Below, one piece after another: positions 1 through 7,577 of a stretch of DNA of 33,240 bases. The position numbers and the translations under genes were made by a program. The DNA comes from Candidatus Poribacteria bacterium (GTDB lineage Bacteria; Poribacteria; WGA-4E; WGA-3G), in the NCBI GenBank assembly GCA_022819945.1, contig JAJEGI010000160.1, positions 1-33,240 of the forward strand, written 5' to 3'. Numbering within the stretch: position 1 is the first letter of the stretch; each line of letters starts with the position of its first letter. The notes beneath the pieces were generated by a model. It was not told the origin of the DNA. It ran no database searches and saw nothing but the letters and a program-made list of their open reading frames with translations.

Positions 1-243
1 AAAGGAAATAAACACCCTGCAATTTATCCCGTAGAAGTTGTGGAAGAATTTTTACACCTCCTCACGCCTTCTGGTTCATTGGTGCTCGACCCGTTCATGG
101 GGTCAGGCTCAACTGCTGTTGCTTGTAAGAAATTGGGTAGACATTATATAGGGTACGATATTAACACCGAATACTGTGAATATGCCAGACAGCGTGTTTC
201 AGATATACCAAGCGCAGAACTACGTCTATTTGAGGAACAATAA
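1..243 (+). CDS. DNA amino-methyltransferase, C-terminal part (cut by window edge)
   Basis: The reading frame is open from base 1, so the N-terminus lies outside the window. The visible 80 residues hold the S-adenosylmethionine motif I, DPFMGSGSTAVA, preceded by an HPAIYP segment and followed by GRHYIGYDIN. This arrangement near the C-terminus is typical of N4-cytosine or N6-adenine methyltransferases in which the catalytic (D/N/S)PP(Y/W/F) motif comes first. That motif is not visible here. The stop codon overlaps the start of the next gene by one base (TAATG), so the two are surely co-translated. It should protect the recognition site of the endonuclease encoded next. Target base and site cannot be told from this fragment. 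Confidence 0.9.
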   Translation, partial: KGNKHPAIYPVEVVEEFLHLLTPSGSLVLDPFMGSGSTAVACKKLGRHYIGYDINTEYCEYARQRVSDIPSAELRLFEEQ

Positions 244-1382
244 TGAACAACGTCCGTGAAATTTTGGAAGAAGCGTATCAACTGGCAGAATCAGGAGACA
301 ATACAAAACCTGAACTTTCGGAGTCCCAACAAAAATGGGTCGAAACAATCGTTGAGAAAGTAGAATCTCAAAAAGCAGTTCTTGCAGTTCTAATTACTTC
401 GCTTACCAAAAAGATTGAGACACCTGCCCAAGATATCCGCTATCATAAAATAGAACTTCCAAACGGTTACTCAGGAAGAAGTTTTGACACCCGGTATATA
501 ACACCTTTCATCAAGGAAAAATTTGGGCGACTTGCTATGAAAGAGAGTGGTTGGCTAACACGATCACTTGAACAGGTTGATCCGTTTACACTTGAATTCC
601 GTGGTAAGATTCGCAATGAATATGTAAAGAAGGCCTTCCTTAAAATTCTCAACGATATTGAAGAAAACCAAGCAGATCCGAAAAAATATCTGCAAGCGAT
701 ATTTATCTCCTTGATAGCAAAATCACAAGTTCACTTTAGTTTATTTCAAGAAGCTAACGAAGAATCTTCCCAAAAACAACAATCAGACGTAATAACAATC
801 GTTGATATAGTGAATCTCCTTAACTATCATTTCTCGTCCAATTATCGCGTTGCTGGTGCTTCACGGCTTCCAGTGCTTGCCGTTTATTCTGCTTATGAAA
901 TGCTGATGTCAATTGAGAGATACAAAGGTAAAACGCTGCCACCATTGAAGAGTCACACCACATCGGATACCAAATCTGGTGGAATTGGAGATATTGAAGT
1001 ACTGGACGAAGATGTTTTTTTTTTTGAAGCTGTCGAAATCAAGCACAATATTCCAATTTCATCAGAACTTGTTCAGGATGCCTATCAAAAATTTTCTGAA
1101 ACTTCTGTCTCTCGTTATTATCTACTCACCACAGCAGAACCAAATGTTGATGATCCAGAAACGGTAGACAAATTCGTTCAGGATATTCATCAGCAATATG
1201 GCTGCGAAGTGATTGTTAATGGCATCCTGCCTTCACTAAAATATTATCTGCGATTGTTAAGTAATCCCAAACTCTTTTTAGACCGCTATTGGAAAAATCT
1301 TCAACTGGATTTTAACCAAAATACGGACATCAAGGAAGCTCATTTACATCGTTGGAAGGAATTGTTAGAACCTCTGTTGTGA
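243..1382 (+). CDS. Type II restriction endonuclease (PD-(D/E)xK type), partner of the preceding methyltransferase
   Basis: This 379-residue protein follows the methyltransferase with a one-base overlap. A plausible PD-(D/E)xK nuclease centre is visible as Asp250 (GGIGDIEVLDED) and Glu265-Ile-Lys267 (EAVEIKH), so I infer a metal-dependent, double-strand-cutting restriction enzyme. The segment NGYSGRSFDTRYITPF (74-89) and LAMKESGWLTRSLEQ (97-111) look like conserved family motifs; they remind me of SacI-type endonucleases, but this is recollection, not a search result. No helicase or ATPase motif is present, which argues against type I or III. A run of eleven T (1015-1025) encodes the Val-Phe stretch between the acidic residues. 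There is no signal peptide or membrane segment. Confidence 0.75.
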   Translation: MNNVREILEEAYQLAESGDNTKPELSESQQKWVETIVEKVESQKAVLAVLITSLTKKIETPAQDIRYHKIELPNGYSGRSFDTRYITPFIKEKFGRLAMKESGWLTRSLEQVDPFTLEFRGKIRNEYVKKAFLKILNDIEENQADPKKYLQAIFISLIAKSQVHFSLFQEANEESSQKQQSDVITIVDIVNLLNYHFSSNYRVAGASRLPVLAVYSAYEMLMSIERYKGKTLPPLKSHTTSDTKSGGIGDIEVLDEDVFFFEAVEIKHNIPISSELVQDAYQKFSETSVSRYYLLTTAEPNVDDPETVDKFVQDIHQQYGCEVIVNGILPSLKYYLRLLSNPKLFLDRYWKNLQLDFNQNTDIKEAHLHRWKELLEPLL

Positions 1383-1406
1383 GAAATCAATTTTAAAGAG
1401 TTAGTG

Positions 1407-2297
1407 TTAGTCAGTTAGCTTCATAATCGCAATCCCCTGTTCTCCAGCAACAGAATAGAGCAACCACTTTTCCCCATCCTCACAATAGATCGCTGGGTCG
1501 CGGAGTTCATGCACCCGCTCCCGATCTAACCCACCTGTTGACGGCTTAATCGGCAGATCCACCCCTTCAAAATCGTATTTCGGTGCGATAACCTCTATCG
1601 GTTCAGATGGATGCCAATCGTTCCAATCGTCTGTCAACTGAACAGTGCTTTTTCGGATCCGTTCCGGGCTATCCCCATAGAGTGAATAATAGACAGTCAG
1701 GGTATCGCCTTCAAGGAGGTTCGCTGTATGGCGCGGGAAACCGGTGTTGTCTTTTTCCGATTTACGGTGAAAGAGCGGCGTGTCTCGCGGAACAAACGCT
1801 GTCGTCCATTCCGGGGTTTGCCCACGACTGAGCCAACCGTGATACGTCGCATAGGGGTAACCCTTCCACCAGAAAACGCGATAATACGGACCCATTTGCC
1901 TATTCCGTGTATTTGAGGCGGTGTAGTTTATACCATCCGTAGAGGTTGCCCAACAGGTTGACTGTCCCTGATAACTCCCGTGAAAATACATAAAGAAGCT
2001 GCGGTTCTCCTCATCTATATGGACATCCGGGGAAGCGATGTGGTCGCCCTCTCGGAACACAGTATTGTCACGATGCAGTACACCCGGACGATAAACAGTA
2101 TACGGTCCTTCAATCGCATCGGCATACGCCAAGCGAATATACGCACCACGGTGGTGTGCGAAATAGAGATAATATTTCCCCAACGGGTTCTCAACCCACT
2201 CTGGTACACGCACGAGTGACGGACCATTGATATTCGAGAAACCGTGTTCCCTATCAAGTTCGGGCATATCTGGATGAATTAGCAGTGTTCGTTCCAT
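1407..2297 (-). CDS. Five-bladed beta-propeller glycoside hydrolase-like protein (GH43/GH32 clan fold)
   Basis: The 296-residue product lacks a signal peptide. It shows repeating blade-like segments: GPSLVRVPEWVENPLGKYYL (25-44), a second blade around IASPDVHIDEENRSFFMYFH (87-106), a STDGINY turn (119-125) and HELRDPAIYCEDGEKWLLYS near the C-terminus. The pattern of acidic residues at blade starts resembles the GH43/GH32/GH130-type propeller enzymes, which cleave glycosidic bonds in plant and algal polysaccharides. The catalytic triad cannot be assigned with certainty. The start at 2297 is chosen because a GAGGAG ribosome site lies 7-8 bases upstream; a longer open frame reaching 2525 reads back through the PhyH gene and is not credible. 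It lies 19 bases downstream of that PhyH gene and must share its transcript. Confidence 0.72.
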   Translation of the reverse strand: MERTLLIHPDMPELDREHGFSNINGPSLVRVPEWVENPLGKYYLYFAHHRGAYIRLAYADAIEGPYTVYRPGVLHRDNTVFREGDHIASPDVHIDEENRSFFMYFHGSYQGQSTCWATSTDGINYTASNTRNRQMGPYYRVFWWKGYPYATYHGWLSRGQTPEWTTAFVPRDTPLFHRKSEKDNTGFPRHTANLLEGDTLTVYYSLYGDSPERIRKSTVQLTDDWNDWHPSEPIEVIAPKYDFEGVDLPIKPSTGGLDRERVHELRDPAIYCEDGEKWLLYSVAGEQGIAIMKLTD

Positions 2298-2316
2298 ATT
2301 CTCCTCGCTATAGGGC

Positions 2317-3138
2317 TTAATCGTGGGTCTGGAACCGATATACCTCTTGTGCTTCTTCAGACATAGTGTTCCATATCTCTTCTGGAATCCGTGCGCCGAA
2401 GATACCCGGTGCATCAGGCGCATGATGAAGGCGTCGAAAATAGACGAGGGCGAGCATGTGTCTAACAGTAGATTCTGTCCGATTCGGCATCGCTCGGTGC
2501 CAGCACCGCATATCGCGCACAACAACAGAACCTGCAGGCATCTCTAACTGAAATGACGGATAATTTGCCGCGCGCTCTTCCTCACAGACATTGTAGGGTG
2601 TATTACGTACCGCTTCGTCATCAACGATGAGGTGCGAACCGGGCCACACCTCAGTGGCACCGTTTTCGACTGTGAAATCAACGAGTGGAATGTTAACGAC
2701 AATCGTAGTGACCGGAAGCGCGAAAGGTAACTCAGGGAAAAGTTGTCCCGAATCCCGGTGAATCCATTGCGTTTCATTTCCAGGGCGGGTGCTGTTGCAT
2801 CCATAAGGCAGATAGGCAAAGATTTTTTCGCCCATCGCTGCTTTTAGAATCGGCATCGCGAACGGGTTATCAATAACGCGTGGATCCATGAACGGCATTT
2901 TTAGCATCGGATTTTCGCCGTTCTGTCTCTCCTCTTCGCTCTGAAGGACGTTTTCCATAGCAACGTTGAGATCCGCTATCCAGTCGCGCGGGAGGACGCT
3001 TTCAATGACGACCAAGCCTGCCTCGCGCAGGAGACGCGCACCCGCATCAACACTTTCCGGTGTCGGTTTACCTTCGGCGCGTTCTTGATCGGAAATCTCA
3101 AGCACAGGAATATTGACTGTTTTTCCTATAGTTTCCAT
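2317..3138 (-). CDS. Phytanoyl-CoA dioxygenase (PhyH) family protein
   Basis: This 273-residue protein has the Fe(II)/2-oxoglutarate oxygenase iron site: His127-Arg-Asp129 (QWIHRDSG) and the distal His214 (CWHRAMPN), with Arg226 as a likely 2-oxoglutarate anchor. The segment NGATEVWPGSH (159-169) is a PhyH family hallmark. Such enzymes hydroxylate or otherwise oxidise C-H bonds using O2 and 2-oxoglutarate. The substrate is unknown; bacterial members act on many small molecules and natural products. It is the first gene of a two-gene transcript with the propeller glycosidase-like gene. A near-consensus promoter lies about 90 bases upstream. The gene is read away from the next PhyH gene at 3403. 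Confidence 0.9.
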   Translation of the reverse strand: METIGKTVNIPVLEISDQERAEGKPTPESVDAGARLLREAGLVVIESVLPRDWIADLNVAMENVLQSEEERQNGENPMLKMPFMDPRVIDNPFAMPILKAAMGEKIFAYLPYGCNSTRPGNETQWIHRDSGQLFPELPFALPVTTIVVNIPLVDFTVENGATEVWPGSHLIVDDEAVRNTPYNVCEEERAANYPSFQLEMPAGSVVVRDMRCWHRAMPNRTESTVRHMLALVYFRRLHHAPDAPGIFGARIPEEIWNTMSEEAQEVYRFQTHD

Positions 3139-3225
3139 CTACTAACCTACCTTTCTGACTGGTTTTGAGGAAGTTTTAATTCGGATCGAATTGCTTGACG
3201 CACCTCCTTCCTCCTATTTTTCTAA

Positions 3226-3254
3226 AGTATAGCATACACCGTAAAGGAAGTCAA
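3226..3254 (-). promoter_or_regulatory. Sigma70-type promoter for the PhyH/glycosidase-like pair
   Basis: On the minus strand TTGACT (3254-3249) and TATACT (3231-3226) are separated by exactly 17 bases, one mismatch each from the consensus boxes. Transcription would start near 3219, leaving about an 80-base leader before the PhyH start at 3138. Confidence 0.7.
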
Positions 3255-3298
3255 CGTTATTGCTAAGGCAAGTATAACCAAATCGTAATCGGAAAAAA

Positions 3299-3328
3299 TT
3301 GTTGTTTTCTCACGCGAATTCCTATAGA
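3299..3328 (+). promoter_or_regulatory. Possible promoter of the plus-strand PhyH-SDR cluster
   Basis: TTGTTG (3299-3304) and TATAGA (3323-3328) are separated by 18 bases. This is a modest match, in the right place within the divergent intergenic region upstream of the gene at 3403. Confidence 0.35.
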
Positions 3329-3402
3329 ATTAAGATAGGCTTTCAAGCTGCAATCCACCCGAATTAGTTTCATGACGATATTTATAGACAAAGGAGCAAA
3401 CA

Positions 3403-4191
3403 ATGACACCTGAAGTCGCTTTAGAAAAACGGGAACAGATGATCGAAGAGGGATTCTGCGTTGTTGACGATGTTCTAACCGAAGAGTTCTTACAGGAACT
3501 CCACGACGAGTCAGAACGGCTTATCGCAGGACATGTAGAACCCGACGATGTTGTCTACCAAGGTCAGCATGTCAACGTCCGCGGTGATGATAACCCGCAC
3601 ATTCAAAAATTGTTGGAATGGCAACCTGCACGCGAGGCACTCGAACAGATCGGATTCGGAGATTTTGTATCATCTGGCGGGATCATTATTCTCACGAAGG
3701 AATCCGGGGGACCCCCACTCTATTGGCATCAAGATTGGATGCGCTGGAACGATCCGCTCAGCTGTGCTCCGTGGCCACAAACGATTTTCCTTAATTATTA
3801 TCTGACCGATACAAACCGGGAAAACGGTTGTTTAAAGGTTATTCCCGGTACACATCGCAAGCGCATCGATTTACACGACATATTGGTACCAGCGCATGAG
3901 CAAGGCGCACGGTTCATTGATGAGGACCATCCGATCATGTTCAGTGATCATCCCGATCAAGTAGATGTCTGTGCAAAAGCAGGCTCGTTGGTAATGGCAG
4001 ATGCCCGGATCTTACACTCCGCCCACAAAAACCTTACCGGTGTTCGACGCACCCTAATCCTCGCATGGCACAGTCGCCCGAATACAGTACCCGACTATTG
4101 GGATCGCGAAATCCCCGATATTATTGCCAATCGCGAGGAGGACGCGAACTATCCGATGTCTCGTATTCCTACCCATTTTTTACAGTTATAA
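3403..4191 (+). CDS. Phytanoyl-CoA dioxygenase (PhyH) family protein
   Basis: The 262-residue product carries a full PhyH iron site: His109-Gln-Asp111 (LYWHQDWMRW), distal His205 (RILHSAHKN) and Arg215/Arg216 for 2-oxoglutarate. The NGCLKVIPGTH segment (141-151) is the family signature. It should be a non-haem Fe(II), 2-oxoglutarate-dependent oxygenase of unknown substrate acting in the cytoplasm. The start has an AAAGGAG ribosome site six bases upstream. It is the first gene of a plus-strand cluster: an SDR dehydrogenase starts 13 bases after its stop. A hydroxylation followed by alcohol oxidation by the SDR is a natural pairing, but this is inference. Confidence 0.9.
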   Translation: MTPEVALEKREQMIEEGFCVVDDVLTEEFLQELHDESERLIAGHVEPDDVVYQGQHVNVRGDDNPHIQKLLEWQPAREALEQIGFGDFVSSGGIIILTKESGGPPLYWHQDWMRWNDPLSCAPWPQTIFLNYYLTDTNRENGCLKVIPGTHRKRIDLHDILVPAHEQGARFIDEDHPIMFSDHPDQVDVCAKAGSLVMADARILHSAHKNLTGVRRTLILAWHSRPNTVPDYWDREIPDIIANREEDANYPMSRIPTHFLQL

Positions 4192-4204
4192 CAGAGAGGG
4201 AAAT

Positions 4205-4963
4205 ATGATTCCGATTGATCTTAGCAATAAAGTGGCAGTCGTTACGGGAGGGTCAGGCGCGTTAGGTCGCGTTATGGTTAGGACTTTGGCGGAAGCAGGC
4301 GCGGATATCGCCATCTGTTACTACCGCGACGCAGAGAGCGCACACGGTCTGCAAGCTGAAATCACTACCAAAGGGGGCCAAGCAACCGTCGTGCAGGCGG
4401 ATGTCACGAACCAAGATTCGATAAATGCTATGCGTGATGCCGTCGTGAATACACTCGGTGCAGCAGACATCATCGTTAACAACGCTGTCATTCAGTATAG
4501 TTGGACCTCCGTTTTAGAACAGTCCCCCGAAGACTATGAGAGCCAGTTCCAATCTTGCGTTTTGCATAACGTATATATGGCGCAAGCCTTCGTCCCCGCG
4601 ATGATTGAATCGGGATGGGGTCGTGTCATCAGCATCAACACAGAATGCTCAATGCAAAACTTCGCCGGACAAAGTGCCTATACGTCGGGAAAACGGGGTA
4701 TGGATGGTGTCTTGCGGGTGCTTGCGAAAGAGGTAGGCGCGCACGGTATTACTGTCAACCAAGTTGCACCGGGGTGGACGATCAGCGAAAAGAGCGCGGA
4801 CAGCCCATCAGATGAGCATTATTGGAGCAAAGTGCCGATGCAGCGTCGCGGCACTGCCCAAGAGATCGCCAACGTAGTGCTTTTTCTTGCATCGGATCTG
4901 GCAAGTTATGTGACGGGTGCTTACATTCCGGTGTGCGGTGGGAATGTAATGCCTACTATTTAA
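4205..4963 (+). CDS. Short-chain dehydrogenase/reductase (SDR)
   Basis: The 252-residue length and motifs fit classical SDRs. The Rossmann nucleotide motif TGGSGALG is at 14-21, NNAV at 92-95, and the catalytic Tyr159-x-x-x-Lys163 (AYTSGKRG) is intact. The position 13 residues before Tyr159, where the catalytic Ser normally sits, is Thr146 (SINTECS). Thr can in principle replace Ser, so the enzyme may still be active. The C-terminal SYVTGAYIPVCGG is the usual SDR ending. The start at 4205 is preceded by AGAGAGGGA; a longer frame from 4124 overlaps the PhyH gene and is rejected. It probably oxidises or reduces a carbonyl made by the adjacent PhyH enzyme (inference). Confidence 0.9.
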   Translation: MIPIDLSNKVAVVTGGSGALGRVMVRTLAEAGADIAICYYRDAESAHGLQAEITTKGGQATVVQADVTNQDSINAMRDAVVNTLGAADIIVNNAVIQYSWTSVLEQSPEDYESQFQSCVLHNVYMAQAFVPAMIESGWGRVISINTECSMQNFAGQSAYTSGKRGMDGVLRVLAKEVGAHGITVNQVAPGWTISEKSADSPSDEHYWSKVPMQRRGTAQEIANVVLFLASDLASYVTGAYIPVCGGNVMPTI

Positions 4964-5061
4964 AAACATGACGACCCAAGATATGTTGGCGGCAACTCTC
5001 CGCGCATTCTTCCTGATGTACGATAAGCCACCCATCGCATAACCGAATAAAGGAGATTTCG

Positions 5062-5535
5062 ATGAAGTTTAGATTGCGTGAAAAATTGAAATATATGTTT
5101 TTAGGTGGATTGCTGACACTTGCCGGTTTTATGTTTGGTAACATGAACAACGATACCGCAGCACAATTTGGACATGAAACAATTGATAAACTGACCGTCG
5201 GAGAGTTGATCGTGCATAAGGATATAAGGGTAATAGGGGACGGTGTGGATCCTCGAGTTCATATCTCTTGGGACAGAAGTGGTGGACGTGTGATAACTTA
5301 TGGTCCAAACGGGAAAGGTGCCGCTTCTATTTTGGTCGCCAAGGGGAATGGCGTTGTGACAACTCAGGGCTCAAAGGAGAAGACCGGTGCTTCTCTCATG
5401 GTTAATGAAGGCGGCGGAGTCCTATCGCTTTTCGCACCTGATGGCAAAGCTAAGATTGTCTTAGGCATAGCTGAAGGTGACGGTGTTGCTTACTTAGTCA
5501 ATAAATTTGATGAAGCGCGTGTATTGAAACCTTAG
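5062..5535 (+). CDS. Membrane-anchored protein with 22-residue glycine-phased repeats, function unknown
   Basis: The 157-residue protein begins with a basic segment and one hydrophobic helix (about 10-28, YMFLGGLLTLAGFMFG), either an uncleaved anchor or a signal sequence. From about residue 64 the chain consists of four roughly 22-residue repeats, each with a hydrophobic strand, a G-G/N-G-x-V turn and a second strand (for example ASLMVNEGGGVLSLFAPDGK). This suggests a small beta-solenoid or trimeric beta-prism on the outside of the membrane. I recall similar proteins as common hypotheticals in poribacterial genomes, but could not check this. An AAAGGAG ribosome site precedes the start. It sits inside the PhyH-SDR cluster, but nothing in its sequence indicates an enzymatic role. 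Confidence 0.75.
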   Translation: MKFRLREKLKYMFLGGLLTLAGFMFGNMNNDTAAQFGHETIDKLTVGELIVHKDIRVIGDGVDPRVHISWDRSGGRVITYGPNGKGAASILVAKGNGVVTTQGSKEKTGASLMVNEGGGVLSLFAPDGKAKIVLGIAEGDGVAYLVNKFDEARVLKP

Positions 5536-5559
5536 TTCCTAAAACTGATTGAGGGAGAT

Positions 5560-6396
5560 ATGGAACGACATAAACTTCGCTATGAAATGATGAACAGGTT
5601 TGACCCGTCCGGAGAGACCGGAGAACACTGGGACGTGGAGGTGCATGCTACACCTGAAGAGTTGCAAACATTTGCCGAGACCGGTTATCTCATCCGAGAG
5701 AGGCTTTTCCAAGGTGAGGCACTCCAAGAATTGCGAGATGCGCTTGATCGTTTGGAAGAACGGGAATCGGAAAAACGAGACAGTGCCATGGCTGGCAAGA
5801 CAGGTTGGGGGTTCATCCCGCGCCACCTTATGGACAAAGATGAGGTATTTCTTGATCTCTTGAAATTTCAACCGACCCTATCGATTGCACGGGCAATGAT
5901 GGGGCCCCTTGTTCGGTTGCGCGGCTTGAGCGCACGCATCACTTATCCGGGTGATGGTCGGGAACAACAGACCCCGTGGCACCAACACATGCGAGTGATT
6001 CCGAATCCAATCCCGCCATGGTTTTCACGTCCGCACTGCATTGATTGTCTCATCTACCTTGATGATTTGAATGCAGACACGGGAGCAGTCGCGATCGTAC
6101 CGGGTTCTCACGACTGGTTAGACAAAGCATCGCCGACGATACACGAACCTGTAGAGGGTGAAGTCCATCTACAGGTGAAAGCTGGTGGCGGCGTACTCAT
6201 CCACGGCAACCTTTGGCACCGAGGCTTACCAACGCTAAACGCCAAACGAAGAATGCTAATTTTAAGTTATACACCCACATGGCTACGAAAATCGCCACAC
6301 GGCGGCGCGCAGCCTGAGGACGGGTTGACCCACGCCTTTCTTGAAGAAGCAGACTTGGAAGAACGGATGCTACTCGGCGTAGGTGGTTATTCCTAA
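5560..6396 (+). CDS. Phytanoyl-CoA dioxygenase-like protein with an HxH metal motif
   Basis: This 278-residue protein aligns with the PhyH family: WHQHMRV (140-146), TGAVAIVPGSHDWL (174-187) and the distal His220 (LWHRGLP) with Arg230/Arg231. The proximal motif is His141-Gln-His143, whereas the paralogue at 3403 has WHQD at the same place. The Asp ligand is therefore replaced by His (codon CAC at 5986-5988, one base from GAC). A three-histidine iron site is known from other dioxygenase folds but would be unusual here; loss of activity or altered chemistry are both possible. The start follows GAGGGAG closely, 24 bases after the repeat protein gene. Confidence 0.85.
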   Translation: MERHKLRYEMMNRFDPSGETGEHWDVEVHATPEELQTFAETGYLIRERLFQGEALQELRDALDRLEERESEKRDSAMAGKTGWGFIPRHLMDKDEVFLDLLKFQPTLSIARAMMGPLVRLRGLSARITYPGDGREQQTPWHQHMRVIPNPIPPWFSRPHCIDCLIYLDDLNADTGAVAIVPGSHDWLDKASPTIHEPVEGEVHLQVKAGGGVLIHGNLWHRGLPTLNAKRRMLILSYTPTWLRKSPHGGAQPEDGLTHAFLEEADLEERMLLGVGGYS

Positions 6397-6424
6397 ACCA
6401 CAAACACAGCGTTACGAGAAAAAC

Positions 6425-6937
6425 ATGGAACCTATCATTAGAAAAGCGATACCAGCGGACGCGAAAGCAGTTGCAGCGGTGATTAACTCGGTTATTTTGG
6501 AAGGGAAATACACCGCATTGACCAACCCATTCACAGAAGAAGAGGAGCGCGCTTTCATCGCAGGACTCTGTGACCGAAGTGCTTTGTTCGTCGCTGAGGT
6601 AAACGGCGAAATCGTTGGTATTCAGGTCATTGAGCCGGATGCTTTGGCACAATACACAGATTCTATGGAGCATGTAGCGACAATCGGCACATGGATACAC
6701 GCAAACTTTCGCGGACATAAGATTGGACGGTTGCTTGCAGAGACATCTTTCAAGTTTGCCCACGCGAAAGACTTTAAAAAAATCGCTATTCAGGTGATAG
6801 CAGACAACACGCGTGCCCTCCGGTTTTATGGCAATCTCGGTTTTGAAAAGATCGGCATCGCCAAAAAACATGTGAAGTTTGAAGGCGAATTCTGTGATGT
6901 GTTCTATCTGGAAAAATTCCTAACAGATGATGCCTAA
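6425..6937 (+). CDS. GNAT family N-acetyltransferase
   Basis: The 170-residue product has the GNAT layout: the start MEPIIRKAIPADAKAVAAVI, the acetyl-CoA pyrophosphate loop around Arg96-Gly-His-Lys-Ile-Gly101 (NFRGHKIGRLL), and the C-terminal NTRALRFYGNLGFEKIG (128-144) with the usual Asn and Tyr. It transfers an acetyl group from acetyl-CoA to an amine; the acceptor is unknown. It lies 28 bases after the HxH PhyH gene and is probably the last gene of the plus-strand cluster. The ribosome site before this ATG is weak. A GTG at 6383 in the same frame overlaps the PhyH gene and would add 14 residues, but the GNAT fold starts at the ATG chosen. Confidence 0.87.
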   Translation: MEPIIRKAIPADAKAVAAVINSVILEGKYTALTNPFTEEEERAFIAGLCDRSALFVAEVNGEIVGIQVIEPDALAQYTDSMEHVATIGTWIHANFRGHKIGRLLAETSFKFAHAKDFKKIAIQVIADNTRALRFYGNLGFEKIGIAKKHVKFEGEFCDVFYLEKFLTDDA

Positions 6938-7577
6938 ACGCGGCGTAACCCTTCGCGCAGTCCTGATAAGCGTGGCATTTATCCCGCCTCGCCACATATT
7001 ATAAGTTCTTGAAACTGTGGTGAAATATAAAAATAAGTTTACATGTAGCACTTCTGTTCGGTGAGGTCCCCGTGCCTCACTGCTCGGAAAGTGTCAACAT
7101 AATCCTAAAATCCACCATAAATGACACTAAAACAAGACCGGAAATAATTGTTGCAATTTTATAACAGTTCTTGTAAATTGTAATCACGGATTGTGCACCG
7201 CATTCCGACACCAACGTTTTAGTTAAACCCATGAGATACCCCTTTTTAGCGTTTTGGTCTGTGGCAGGATAGAAACACTACAAAGGAGTTCCCATGGATA
7301 TGAAAGCTACTTCCAGGTGCTTATACCCTTTTAAGAACGACTTGGGTTATTGAACCGTAATGTCGGTGCATCCCTCAGGAAGCATTCCTATGTTGCTTTC
7401 GTTTATTTAGTCAAATCTATTCGGAAAAGGTTCGATTTTTGCTAAAACCTCCAAGCGTTTGTCCCTGTTTAAGTGGCAATCAGGTTTTGTACACTATATC
7501 CCAACACCAACTTCTTATGTTTGGAGATACTAACGACGCGTGCTGAGGCACGTATCCATTATAGAAGGAGACACGTA
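6938..7577. other. 640-base stretch without a convincing gene
   Basis: No long open frame or RNA gene is evident. It contains a small hairpin (GTGAGG 7061-7066 with CCTCAC 7075-7080), a weak GTGGC/GCCAC pair (6972-6976, 6991-6995), and one very short ORF at 7294-7353 with a good ribosome site. Promoter elements for the LamG gene must lie here, but none is clear. Confidence 0.6.
7294..7353 (+). CDS. Possible 19-residue small ORF or leader peptide
   Basis: ATG at 7294 follows AAAGGAG with a good spacing and encodes MDMKATSRCLYPFKNDLGY before TGA. The same frame stays open after that stop for another 18 codons to a TAG. It may be a leader peptide for the LamG gene, a remnant of a decayed gene, or chance. 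There is no homology I recognise. Confidence 0.22.
   Translation: MDMKATSRCLYPFKNDLGY

Noticed and set aside
3195..3200. TTGACG as a plus-strand -35 box for the PhyH gene at 3403
   Set aside because: No -10 box at 16-18 bases; the region instead fits a minus-strand promoter.
4968..5042. 24-codon ORF (MTTQDMLAATLRAFFLMYDK...) between the SDR and the repeat protein gene
   Set aside because: No ribosome site and no recognisable family; kept out as likely chance, although it fills most of the gap.
6383..6424. GTG start extending the GNAT protein by 14 residues into the PhyH gene
   Set aside because: The GNAT fold begins at the ATG at 6425; the extension has no similarity to the family.
7061..7080. 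GTGAGG/CCTCAC hairpin as terminator of the GNAT cluster
   Set aside because: Six base pairs only, about 120 bases past the stop, and no T-tract.
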